Shown piece after piece: positions 1-6,849 of a stretch of 27,437 nucleotides of DNA. Below the pieces are notes generated by a model. That model did no database searches. It saw only the letters and a list, made by a program, of their open reading frames with translations, and was not told where the DNA came from. Source of the stretch: Planctomycetota bacterium (GTDB lineage: Bacteria; Planctomycetota; Phycisphaerae; Tepidisphaerales; Tepidisphaeraceae); contig JAEZED010000057.1 of assembly GCA_023417885.1 (NCBI GenBank), positions 1-27,437 of the forward strand, written 5' to 3'. Numbering within the stretch: the stretch's first letter is position 1; every line of letters starts with the position of its first letter. A program made the translations under genes and the position numbers.

Positions 1-17
1 ACCCGCCACTCCCGATC

Positions 18-587
18 ATGAAGACGCTCCTGCACACCGTCCTGCGAACCGTCCAGGGCTGGATCAACCGGCACACGCTACGGTCCTCGATCGCCAACGT
101 CCGCTTCCTGCATCACTGGGAGATCCAGTGCTTCGGCGCCGACGGCCGCCTGAAGTGGACCGAGGCCTTCGACAACCTCGTCACGAACGAGGGGCTGAAC
201 GACATCCTCGAGAAGTACTGGAAGGGGAGCGGCTACTCGGCGTCCCACTTCGTGGGCTTGGCCGACGGCACGCCGACCTTCGCTGCCGGCGACACGATGA
301 GCAGTCACGCCGGCTGGACGGAGATCCAGGACTACGACGAGTCCACCCGCCGCACGCTCACGCTCGGCAGCGTGTCGGGCCAGAGCGTCGACAACACCGC
401 GGCGAAGGCCTCCTTCTCCATCAATGACTCCGTCACCGTGGGCGGGGCGTTCATCGCCACCAGCTCCACCAAGGGAGGCACCACGGGCGTGCTCGTCGCC
501 GGCGCAGCCTTCAGCGGCGGAGACCGGGCCCTCCTCAACGGCGATACGCTCGCCGTCAGCGTCACGCTCACCGCCGCCAGCGCCTGA
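18..587 (+). CDS. Phage tail-region structural-like protein
   Basis: This 189-residue protein has no signal peptide or membrane segment. Around residues 50-65 it carries an FDNLVTNEGLN-type segment followed by a FVGLADG segment, a pattern I recognise from uncharacterised phage proteins in tail-gene clusters. The C-terminal half is rich in Ser, Thr, Ala and Gly with alternating hydrophobic residues (for example around SVTVGGAFIATSS), which suggests a beta-rich structural fold. It opens a tightly spaced rightward series with the next two genes, and since the lambda-order head genes lie at the other end of the window this would be the distal end of the late operon. The ATG is 17 bases into the window, so the true start could lie upstream. 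Its role is inferred from resemblance and context. Confidence 0.6.
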   Translation: MKTLLHTVLRTVQGWINRHTLRSSIANVRFLHHWEIQCFGADGRLKWTEAFDNLVTNEGLNDILEKYWKGSGYSASHFVGLADGTPTFAAGDTMSSHAGWTEIQDYDESTRRTLTLGSVSGQSVDNTAAKASFSINDSVTVGGAFIATSSTKGGTTGVLVAGAAFSGGDRALLNGDTLAVSVTLTAASA

Positions 588-636
588 GCTTCTGGCGTTC
601 GTCCGCTCCGCTCCGCACCCGCTCGCCATTCGCGCC

Positions 637-1515
637 ATGCTCCAGCCGACGTCCTACACGCGGGTCAAGTCCGTGCGCCTTCGCGACGACAGCGGCGCCC
701 TGGCGGATCCGGACGCCGGCGCCGATCCGTCGATCGCCGTCTACAACGACGGCGTCCTGATCTCCCCGACGGTCACCTGGACGAAGATCGCCACCGGGAT
801 CTGGCGGTACAGCTACACGACGCCGGCGACGGTCGGGAACGTGGAGGAGTACATCAACGCCACGATCTCGGCGGCCGCCATGCCCGAGATCTTCCGGGAG
901 TACTTCGTCGCGAGCTTCGACGTGCCGGGCCCCTTCAAAGGCACCGGCGGGCACCGGATCACCGTCACCGTCACGGACGCCAACGAAACGCCGCTCGAGG
1001 GGGCGACGGTGAAGCTGCTCGAGGGAATCTCCGGCTACGCGCAGACCACCGACGCCTCCGGCGAGGCGAAGTTCGACCTCGACCCGGCGACGTACGAGGT
1101 CACGATCACCAAGGCCGGCTACCGGTTCGATCCCGACCAGACGCACGTCGTCTCCGCGGATCCGGAGACGCACGAGGTCACGTTCGAGATGACGCAGGAG
1201 GTCGTGATCCCGTCGGCCGACCCGGAGCTCACCACCGCCTACATCACGATCCGCGACTCGGCGGGGGATCCGGTGCCCGACCAGGAGCTCGTCGTCCAGC
1301 TCGTCGAGCCGACGGAGGCCAGCGGCGCCGGCTGGCGGCGCAACCGGGTGTCGGCCACCACCGACGAGAATGGGCTTGCTCAGCTCGCCCTGCTGCGCGG
1401 CGCCACGTACGAGATCTCGATCGGCGGGCGCGTCACGACGCCGGGCCAGTTCACCACCTCCGACTCGGAAACCTACGCCATCGCGGCGCAGCTCGGTTAC
1501 AAGGAGAATGCCTGA
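637..1515 (+). CDS. Carboxypeptidase-regulatory-like (Ig-like) domain protein, probable virion component
   Basis: This is a 292-residue protein. Residues about 1-95 form a unit with DDSGALADPDAG and Tyr-rich strands ending in YFVASFDVPG. Two beta-sandwich repeats follow. The first, about 105-190, reads ITVTVTDANETPLEGATVKL ... TTDASGEAKFDLDPATYEVTI. The second, about 205-285, repeats this as YITIRDSAGDPVPDQELVVQL ... TTDENGLAQLALLRGATYEI. Both match the CarboxypepD_reg / Cna-B-like pattern of G-x-P-x-x-x-A-x-V with T-D-x-x-G. Such domains decorate phage tail and fibre proteins and often contact the host surface. The frame is open upstream, but this ATG starts just after the preceding gene and drops a Pro/Ser-rich leader typical of out-of-frame translation. 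No SD is visible. The stop overlaps the next start. Confidence 0.7.
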   Translation: MLQPTSYTRVKSVRLRDDSGALADPDAGADPSIAVYNDGVLISPTVTWTKIATGIWRYSYTTPATVGNVEEYINATISAAAMPEIFREYFVASFDVPGPFKGTGGHRITVTVTDANETPLEGATVKLLEGISGYAQTTDASGEAKFDLDPATYEVTITKAGYRFDPDQTHVVSADPETHEVTFEMTQEVVIPSADPELTTAYITIRDSAGDPVPDQELVVQLVEPTEASGAGWRRNRVSATTDENGLAQLALLRGATYEISIGGRVTTPGQFTTSDSETYAIAAQLGYKENA

Positions 1516-1757
1516 TGTCCCGCTTCGCACTCGCGGCCGCCGCGACGATCGGCTTTCTTGCCGGCTCGTCACGGCCTTCCTTCGCTCCCAGCGTCCGGGA
1601 GGGGCGCGGCACAACCCGGCCCCTTTCCCGATCGCGCCGCAGCTCGCTCGTGCACCACTTCTCCAGGGCGAACGGCCGCTACTGGGACATCGACGCCAAC
1701 AACGGCTACCCGCGCTCGAGCCCGGCGCGGCTGAAGAAGCCCCGCCAGTGGCGGTGA
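1515..1757 (+). CDS. Small hypothetical protein with N-terminal signal-like segment
   Basis: This is an 80-residue protein that I do not recognise. The start is well supported: the ATG shares its A with the TGA of the upstream gene, and an AAGGAG Shine-Dalgarno sits eight bases before it, inside the upstream coding sequence, so translational coupling is likely. Residues 1-24 (MSRFALAAAATIGFLAGS...) look like a signal peptide or short membrane anchor. The rest is basic and Ser/Arg-rich, with a WDIDANNGYPRSSP stretch that could be a short ordered element. At the end of a late operon it might be a lysis accessory or virion protein, but nothing in the sequence decides this. Confidence 0.5.
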   Translation: MSRFALAAAATIGFLAGSSRPSFAPSVREGRGTTRPLSRSRRSSLVHHFSRANGRYWDIDANNGYPRSSPARLKKPRQWR

Positions 1758-1788
1758 GCGACGGCTGTGCGGCGGCTGGCGTTGGCCA

Positions 1789-2394
1789 GTGTGCCGTCCG
1801 TCCCGCGCATCCGACCCGCCGGCAAATGTGTCGAAGCGACCCCGTTCCAAAGCCACGACCCGCAAGCCGGCGAAGCCGCGCAAGGTGGCCAAGCCGACTG
1901 TCGCAGCCGGGCGTGTATCGAGTCTGAGGCAGCTGGCGGCCCGCCTGGGCGTCAGCGCCGAGGCCGCGCGCAAGTGGCCCGCGCACCCGACGTGGGACTT
2001 CGGCGCGATGCCGACGCCCGTTACGCCGTGGGATGCGGCGACGGTCGAGCGGGTGCGCCAGTGGCGCATCAGCAATCTCAAGGAGGACACGGCCGAGGCC
2101 GGGGCGGCGGGGCGGCATGCGCAGGATCGCAATAAGCAGGCCCAGCAGGCGGCGTTGGCGAAGACGCTGAAGGTCGCCGAGGAGGCGCGGCGCATCAAGC
2201 GCGAGAACGACCTGGCCGAAGGCCTGCTCGTGCGCCGCGAGGAAGTGGAGCGGCAGAACATTGAGAAGATCCAGGCGGTGAAGTCGGGGTTGCTGGGGCT
2301 CGTCGAGGAAATGCGCGAGACGTTCAGCGACGAGCAGGTGGAGGAGCTCGAGGACCGCATCACCGCACTGCTCAAGGCTTTCGCCGGCGACTGA
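1789..2394 (+). CDS. Terminase small subunit, Nu1-like
   Basis: This protein is up to 201 residues long. After a basic Lys/Pro/Arg-rich leader (residues about 14-40) a helix-turn-helix segment reads SLRQLAARLGVSAEAARKW (about 45-63), followed by a wing-like WDFGAMPTPVTPWDAATVERVRQW. The second half is a charged coiled coil (LKVAEEARRIKRENDLAEGLLVRREEVE) and a helical tail containing VKSGLLGLVEEM. Lambda Nu1 has the same order: winged HTH, then a charged coiled coil with an R-A-x-x-x-x-x-K-N-A-like register, then a helical tail that contacts gpA. Nu1 recognises the packaging site and hands it to the large subunit. A GTG at 1828, giving MSKRPRSK, is an alternative start; neither start has an SD. 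The large subunit is about 15 kb downstream, which is unusual. The assignment is by architecture, not by a scored alignment. Confidence 0.55.
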   Translation: MCRPSRASDPPANVSKRPRSKATTRKPAKPRKVAKPTVAAGRVSSLRQLAARLGVSAEAARKWPAHPTWDFGAMPTPVTPWDAATVERVRQWRISNLKEDTAEAGAAGRHAQDRNKQAQQAALAKTLKVAEEARRIKRENDLAEGLLVRREEVERQNIEKIQAVKSGLLGLVEEMRETFSDEQVEELEDRITALLKAFAGD

Positions 2395-2441
2395 GCCCTC
2401 TTTCTCACTCACTCCTCACTCCCCACTTCTCGCTTCTCGCC
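2395..2441 (+). promoter_or_regulatory. Pyrimidine-rich tract upstream of the HTH gene
   Basis: About 46 bases between the terminase small subunit and the next gene are almost pure C and T, with CTCACT-type repeats, four A residues and two late G residues. The following ATG has no SD. Such leaders can bind ribosomal protein S1; alternatively this is part of a packaging signal. Only the composition is directly seen. Confidence 0.3.
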
Positions 2442-3164
2442 ATGTCCGGCCCGATCAATCCCTTCGCGTTTCACAACGGCGTCAACAACGTCGTCGGCCA
2501 TCTCCCGAGCGACGAGTACCGCGGCGAGCGCACCATCACGGCCGAGGATGCCGAGCGCGAGCCGTCGCGGACGCTCCAGCCCGAAACCCCTCACCCCATC
2601 CAGGAGACTGTCATGAGCACGCTCGAGGCCCCGGCTGCCGCCGCGGGCGAATCCGACCGGGATGATTCCGACCACCGTCCCACCTCTGCCGCCCGCCAGC
2701 TGTTCGGATCGGGCAGCGGCGCCGGCGACACCCCGCGCCGCCACACTGGAGGTCGCGCCGCCACGCCGCCGGAGACCATGGAGGCGATCGCGGCGTCGGT
2801 GAAATCGGGCGCCACGTACCAGCAATGCGTCGAGCGGTTCGGCGTCAGCGTCGCCACGGTCTCGAAGGCCTGCCGCCAGCACGGCGTCACCGTCGGGCGG
2901 GGTCGGCGCAGCGGCGGACGGCGTGGTGGAGACGGAGGTCGTCGCAGTGGCGACCGCGCGCCGGCGGCTCCAGCTCGCGTCGAGCCGGCGCCCGCTGAAA
3001 CGAACCTGGAACAAACGACCCCGGATATCGCCGCGCCAGCCCAGGAGCCACTCGACGTGATCCTGCTCCGCGCGCAGATCGCCCTGGCTGAGAACATCGG
3101 CCGGCTCGACGCCGACCGCGCCCTCTCCGCGATCGCCAGCCTCCACGCCCTGCGGGCCTCCTGA
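2442..3164 (+). CDS. Helix-turn-helix DNA-binding protein with disordered flanks
   Basis: This is a 240-residue protein. A compact helix-turn-helix of the resolvase/homeodomain-like type lies at about residues 110-142 (TMEAIAASVKSG ATYQQCVERFGVSVATVSKACRQHG). It is followed by a Gly/Arg-rich basic stretch and an Ala/Pro linker, then a C-terminal amphipathic helix pair (VILLRAQIALAENIGRLDADRALSAIASL split by charged residues). The first ATG has no SD. An in-frame ATG at 2613 has an excellent AGGAG six bases upstream and would give a 183-residue protein starting MSTLEAP. I keep the long form because phage genes here are closely packed and the 57 extra residues look coding, but both forms may be made. 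It sits between the Nu1-like gene and a ParB-fold gene (3-bp gap), so a packaging or DNA-binding role is plausible. Confidence 0.6.
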   Translation: MSGPINPFAFHNGVNNVVGHLPSDEYRGERTITAEDAEREPSRTLQPETPHPIQETVMSTLEAPAAAAGESDRDDSDHRPTSAARQLFGSGSGAGDTPRRHTGGRAATPPETMEAIAASVKSGATYQQCVERFGVSVATVSKACRQHGVTVGRGRRSGGRRGGDGGRRSGDRAPAAPARVEPAPAETNLEQTTPDIAAPAQEPLDVILLRAQIALAENIGRLDADRALSAIASLHALRAS

Positions 3165-3167
3165 GCC

Positions 3168-3944
3168 ATGGCCAAGCGCGCGACGACGAAGGACAAGGCA
3201 CGCGAGGTGGCCGAGGCCGCGGCGAAGGCCGTGAGGGCGGATGGGCGCAAGGCCCGTAAGCCACCCTCGAAGCCGGCGCCCAGTCCAGCCGACGCGGCCG
3301 CGCGGCCGCTCCGCCTGGAGTACGTCCAGGCGAAGACGCTGTCGCCCAACCGCCAGAACTGGCGCACGCACCCGAAGCGCCAGCTGGACGCCCTCCAGCA
3401 GTCGCTGGGTGACGACCAGGTCGGCTGGGCGGGGGCGATGCTCTACAACGAGCAGACGGGCCGGCTGATCGACGGGCACGGCCGACTCGAGATCACCGAC
3501 CCCGAGGCGTACGTCCCGGTGCTGGTCGGCTCCTGGAGCGACGCTGGGGAGCGGAAGATTCTGGCGACGCTCGACCCGATCGCCGTGATGGCCCGGGCCG
3601 ACGCCGGCCGGCTCGAGCAACTGCTGGCGGATCTCCAGCTCGACGGCGTGTCGATCGACGCCGGCGACGCGCTGGGCGACCTGCTCGCCTCGCTCCCCGA
3701 GCTCGTGCCGCCCGACGAAGAGGAGGACGAAGAGGATGGCGACGCGGATCCCGACGCGACGGATCGCGAGGGTGACGGCGAGGACTATGAGCCGTCGGCC
3801 AAGATCCTGCTGACCTGCACTGGCTCGGCGCAGCAGGAAACGCTCATCGACGTGATCGACCGCCTTGCGACGGGGGACAAGGTGACGCTTGGCGCGATCC
3901 GCGCCGCGTTCGACGGCGTCGCCAGCCGGGCGCTCAATGGGTGA
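3168..3944 (+). CDS. ParB/sulfiredoxin-fold (ParB-like nuclease domain) protein
   Basis: This is a 258-residue protein. After a Lys/Ala-rich N-terminus, residues about 45-135 show the ParB N-terminal domain: LSPNRQNWRTHPKRQLDALQ, then GAMLYNEQTGRLIDGHGRLEI with the IDGHGR signature at 101-106 (the G-H-x-R-type nucleotide-binding loop), then VPVLVGSWSDAGERKILATLD. Residues about 180-205 form an acidic linker (EEEDEEDGDAD...), followed by a small C-terminal alpha/beta unit. Phage ParB-fold proteins of this type are common beside terminase genes, where they act as CTP-dependent DNA clamps, nucleases or modifiers of methyltransferase genes; which applies here cannot be told. The start follows the HTH gene by three bases. 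Its 3' end overlaps the convergent hypothetical gene by 11 bases. Confidence 0.75.
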   Translation: MAKRATTKDKAREVAEAAAKAVRADGRKARKPPSKPAPSPADAAARPLRLEYVQAKTLSPNRQNWRTHPKRQLDALQQSLGDDQVGWAGAMLYNEQTGRLIDGHGRLEITDPEAYVPVLVGSWSDAGERKILATLDPIAVMARADAGRLEQLLADLQLDGVSIDAGDALGDLLASLPELVPPDEEEDEEDGDADPDATDREGDGEDYEPSAKILLTCTGSAQQETLIDVIDRLATGDKVTLGAIRAAFDGVASRALNG

Positions 3945-4389
3945 GCCGGTCCAGCGGCACAACAGCGATGCACCACTCCATGTACTCCTGAATCTCAACC
4001 GATTCGGTTTCTGCCTGGATCCTCTTCATCGTCTCATCTTCCATGCCGTGCAACCGGAGTTCCCATAAGAAGTCCCTCCAGTCGGTAATCGGGCGCAGAT
4101 CAATGCGCTCCCAATGCTCAGGAGGTCGGACCTCCGCGGGGGACTCCGACGTCTGGATTCGTTGCAATTCGCCGATGGCCCGTTCTCGGCTCCACGGGTC
4201 GTCATTGCCGATGGTGTCAGCCCGTCGGATGTACCGCAGGTCGCGATTTGCTCCGCTCCAGCTGATCAGCAGATGCGACTCCACTGTCAGAGTTCGGTCC
4301 CGCCGGAGTATCCCAGCCTGTAGGAGCAGGGCGTAGCCGACGCAGGTGAGGGAAGTCTGAAACAGTTGGACTTGAGGGGTGTCATTCAT
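3934..4389 (-). CDS. Hypothetical protein
   Basis: This leftward gene of 151 residues starts MNDTPQVQLFQ; in-frame ATGs 6 and 12 bases further upstream are alternatives. I do not recognise it. It has an amphipathic N-terminal half (CVGYALLLQAGILRRD), a polar middle with many Arg, Asp and Glu residues, and aromatic C-terminal helices (WRDFLWELRLHG, EYMEWCIAVVPL). It has no signal peptide or clear membrane span. Its codon use is visibly less GC-rich than the surrounding packaging genes and it is the only leftward gene in this block, which suggests a later acquisition. Its last codons overlap the end of the ParB-like gene, so the two converge. Composition and low stop density argue for a real gene, with no functional clue. 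Confidence 0.5.
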   Translation of the reverse strand: MNDTPQVQLFQTSLTCVGYALLLQAGILRRDRTLTVESHLLISWSGANRDLRYIRRADTIGNDDPWSRERAIGELQRIQTSESPAEVRPPEHWERIDLRPITDWRDFLWELRLHGMEDETMKRIQAETESVEIQEYMEWCIAVVPLDRLTH

Positions 4390-4458
4390 CCTCATCACCA
4401 TACAGGCGGCGCGCAACGATCATTTTCCGCAGATATCGATAGTTCTGACCAGGTCTCG

Positions 4459-4710
4459 ATGCTCCGCGGCGACAAAAACACATGCCGGCGGAAGGCGTAC
4501 TTCGCCAGCCGCCGGGAGGCGAAGCGCGCCATGGACCAGCTCCAGGGGCACCGCCGGCAGCCGCGCCCCTCCGCGGGCGGCGGTCGCACGCGCGGAAAGC
4601 TGAACGTGTACCAGTGCCGGCACTGCGGCGGCTGGCACGTGGGGACGGTCGTGAAGCGGCGGAAGGGTGGTGGTGGGGGAGCCGCGGCCGTCGATCGCGA
4701 GACGGAATGA
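4459..4710 (+). CDS. Small zinc-ribbon protein (CxxCGGWH type)
   Basis: This is an 83-residue protein starting MLRGDKNTC. It has Cys9 near the N-terminus, a basic helix (KAYFASRREAKRAMDQL, about 12-28), a flexible Gly/Pro/Arg linker, and a C-terminal knuckle YQCRHCGGWHVG (Cys53, Cys56, His60). Together these give a Cys/Cys-Cys-His set for one zinc ion. Small proteins with the YxCxxCGGWHxG ending recur in phages and actinobacterial elements with no established function; nucleic-acid binding is plausible. The tail is Gly-rich. The reading frame is open further upstream, but that part is shadowed by the leftward gene. Together with the next two short genes it forms a tight rightward run leading to the ABC-GNAT gene. 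Confidence 0.55.
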   Translation: MLRGDKNTCRRKAYFASRREAKRAMDQLQGHRRQPRPSAGGGRTRGKLNVYQCRHCGGWHVGTVVKRRKGGGGGAAAVDRETE

Positions 4711-4714
4711 CGCC

Positions 4715-4951
4715 ATGCGTGTCGACGCCATGACGACCCTCGACGATCCGCAATGGTCGGAGGATCCGCCGAAGGAAGTCTTCGTCAATGGGGAGCGTCT
4801 CTCCTGGTGCATCGCCTTCGACATCGAGGAGGGTTGGGCCGATCACCTGCTGGTGGACGACACGTTCCGCCTGCGCCGTGACGCGGCCGGCAAGCTGATG
4901 ATCGAGCGACGGCGCGGCGCCATCACGATCCTGCGCGAGAGCGAACCATGA
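4715..4951 (+). CDS. Small hypothetical protein
   Basis: This is a 78-residue protein that I do not recognise. It starts MRVDAMTTLDD; an ATG at 4730 (MTTLDD) is an equally possible start. Its composition is acidic and beta-rich, with short hydrophobic strands (EVFVNGERLSWCIAFDIEEG, DHLLVDDTFRLRR, KLMIERRRGAITIL) that suggest a small globular beta fold. It begins four bases after the zinc-ribbon gene stops and its TGA overlaps the ATG of the next gene, so the three are probably co-translated. No motif points to a function. Confidence 0.5.
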   Translation: MRVDAMTTLDDPQWSEDPPKEVFVNGERLSWCIAFDIEEGWADHLLVDDTFRLRRDAAGKLMIERRRGAITILRESEP

Positions 4952-5184
4952 GCGAGCAGATCTACGAGGCACGGGTGCAGAAGGGGGAGCACGTCTTCAT
5001 CGTGCGATGGACCCGCCCAGACCTGCCGGTTGCTCATTCCGCAGCCATCGGCCTCGTCGGCACAAACGGCTTCAACTATCTCGACGCCATGGAGATGCAG
5101 CGTCAGATGGGCGTCATGTTTGTCCCGACGCTGTGGCCGGCTATCGACCCGCAGAAGGATCCACCCAATGAACATCACGCGTGA
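4948..5184 (+). CDS. Small hypothetical protein
   Basis: This is a 78-residue protein that I do not recognise. The ATG lies in an ATGA overlap with the preceding stop. The sequence alternates short strands (YEARVQKGEHVFIVRWTRPD) and a helix (FNYLDAMEMQRQMGVMF), ending in a Pro-rich tail. Its 3' end overlaps the start of the ABC-ATPase-GNAT gene by 17 bases, so translational coupling to that gene is likely and it may act with it. No cysteine pairs, membrane segments or catalytic motifs are visible. Confidence 0.5.
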   Translation: MSEQIYEARVQKGEHVFIVRWTRPDLPVAHSAAIGLVGTNGFNYLDAMEMQRQMGVMFVPTLWPAIDPQKDPPNEHHA

Positions 5185-6562
5185 AGTTGCCGTGCGCCGT
5201 TCGGCGCGGCTGAAGATCCTCGAAGGACTGTTCGACCTGCCGCCGGCCACCACCAGCCGGCGGCGTTGGCAATTGCCGATCGAATCTCTCGACGCCCCTG
5301 TCCTCGGCGACTGGCGCGTCGGCCTGGTCACCGGGCCCAGCGGCGCCGGCAAGAGCGTCATCGCCGGCGAGCTGCTCTCACGCACCGGCGGCCAACTCCT
5401 GGGCGGACGCGACGCGGACGGCGTCGATCGCCCCCCCTTCGACTGGCCAGTCGACGCGATCGCCCCCGAAGGCTTCCCCAAGGCGCTCGACGTGCCGGCC
5501 ATCACGGGCCTGCTCTGCAGCGTGGGGTTCAGCAGCCCGCCCGACTGGCTAAAACCCTACGGGCGCCTCAGCAACGGCCAGCAGTTCCGCGTGAGCCTCG
5601 CGCGGGCGCTGGCGGAGCAGATCCTCGCCATGCGGCAGGCCGACGCCCCCGTACCGCCCATCGGCTACGACGAGTTCGGGAGCCTCGTGCACGAGCAGGT
5701 TCGGCAGATCGCGGCGGCGGCATGCGCCAAGGCCGTCCGGCGCGAGGGCCTGCGCTTCGTCGCCGTCACCTGTCACGACGACGTCGGCCCCTGGCTCGAG
5801 GCGGATTGGGTGATGCTCGTCGACGGCGACGACGTGCGCCTGCGGGTGTACGTGGACGACGAAGCGGGCGAGCGGGAGCTGGCGGAGCGGAAGCGCCTGG
5901 CGGCGCAGGTCCTGTCAAAGGGTTCGCCCATGATCGAGATCCTGCCGCGGAGGTGTCTTCGGCGACCGGAGCTCATCCTCCGCGTGGAGCGGTGTGACGC
6001 TTCGGCCTGGGCACGGTTCAAGCGTCACCATTACCTCTCGGCCGACCTCTCCCGCACCGCAGCCTGCTGGGTCGGCCTCGTGCGCGAAGCGCGCAAAGAG
6101 GAAACCGAAGATGGCATGCCGACAGACTGCAGTCCGTCGGCTTTGATCGAGGCCGGCTTCACCCCCGCCGCCTTCACCGCAGTCATGCCGTTCCCGCACC
6201 CCCGGCGGCCGGGCTGGCGGGAGCACCGGACGGTCTGCCTCCCGGACTTTCAGGGCGTCGGGATCGGCAACGCCATGAGCGAACTGGTGGCTTCGATCTA
6301 CGCGCGCACGGGCAAGCCCTACTTCTCGACGACGTCGCACCCCTCGATGATCGCCCACCGCCGGCGCAGCCTCCTCTGGAAGATGATCCGCAAGCCGAGC
6401 CTGCGCCCGCCGCACTCGGGCAAGGGCGCCGGCGCGGCCATGCGCGCGACCACGAGCACCGACCGCCTCACGGCGGGGTTTGAGTTCGTGTGCTATGCCG
6501 ATTGTGTCGCTTCTAACCGTCCCTCGACTTTGGCGTTGACGAATGACCTCGTTCTGGTATGA
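5168..6562 (+). CDS. ABC-type ATPase fused to a GNAT-like acyltransferase domain (COG2401-like)
   Basis: This is a 464-residue protein starting MNITREVAVRR. Residues about 25-225 form an ABC ATPase: Walker A GPSGAGKS (56-63), an LSNGQ signature (134-138, classical LSGGQ), a Walker-B region reduced to GYDEFGS (D168-E169), and an H-loop histidine at 203 (VTCHDD). Residues about 255-440 look like a GNAT fold: RFKRHHYLSADLSRTAACWVGL, then the acyl-CoA loop QGVGIG (362-367) and GKPYFSTTSHPS. There is no transmembrane segment, so it is not a transporter. It resembles the COG2401 architecture (ABC ATPase fused to a predicted acetyltransferase), whose substrate is unknown. Phage Mu Mom, a DNA adenine modifier, is also GNAT-like with a comparable early His-Tyr region, so DNA base modification is a speculative option. 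The last 20 residues contain a promoter and may be a junction tail. Confidence 0.7.
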   Translation: MNITREVAVRRSARLKILEGLFDLPPATTSRRRWQLPIESLDAPVLGDWRVGLVTGPSGAGKSVIAGELLSRTGGQLLGGRDADGVDRPPFDWPVDAIAPEGFPKALDVPAITGLLCSVGFSSPPDWLKPYGRLSNGQQFRVSLARALAEQILAMRQADAPVPPIGYDEFGSLVHEQVRQIAAAACAKAVRREGLRFVAVTCHDDVGPWLEADWVMLVDGDDVRLRVYVDDEAGERELAERKRLAAQVLSKGSPMIEILPRRCLRRPELILRVERCDASAWARFKRHHYLSADLSRTAACWVGLVREARKEETEDGMPTDCSPSALIEAGFTPAAFTAVMPFPHPRRPGWREHRTVCLPDFQGVGIGNAMSELVASIYARTGKPYFSTTSHPSMIAHRRRSLLWKMIRKPSLRPPHSGKGAGAAMRATTSTDRLTAGFEFVCYADCVASNRPSTLALTNDLVLV

Positions 6563-6563
6563 T
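6536..6563 (+). promoter_or_regulatory. Sigma70-like promoter for the ParB-like/Mod/Res unit
   Basis: TTGACG (6536-6541) and TATGAT (6558-6563) are separated by 16 bases and lie at the very 3' end of the ABC-GNAT gene. This is the best consensus promoter seen in the window on the plus strand. Transcription would start near 6570 and give a leader of about 280 bases before the next start codon. In that leader (6564-6849) I see no convincing gene. Confidence 0.6.
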
Positions 6564-6849
6564 TCTTCCGCTGCGACGCAGTTGAAGGCGTCGCTCACCT
6601 GCCGGGCTGTCTGGCGGGGCGGTTACGCAAAGTGGTCTGGTCGAAAGACTAGTCGCTTTGTACGCCTTGGAGCGACATTGGACGCTGCTGCCGCCTTCGG
6701 CAACTTCGGGCTTGGGTCCGTCACGCTGAAGGAGGATGCGCGAGGCATGCTGAATGTCCTTGCACCCTCGGCGCCGTATTCCTGCGGCCGATGGTTAACG
6801 CGGTGGTCGTGCTGACCATCTGCCGCGAATCCGCACAAAGGGCATTCCC

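Noticed and set aside
568..2412. Minus-strand open frame of 614 codons
   Set aside because: It is antisense to four rightward genes and has an Arg/Leu/Gly/Ala-dominated composition with no domain; typical of high-GC shadow frames.
2409..3998. Minus-strand open frame of 529 codons
   Set aside because: Antisense to the HTH and ParB-like genes, whose motifs are clear; composition is Arg/Gly-rich shadow.
6543..6815. Rightward 90-codon frame in the leader before the ParB-like gene
   Set aside because: It would start inside the TTGACG-TATGAT promoter, has no SD and no recognisable pattern; more likely untranslated leader.
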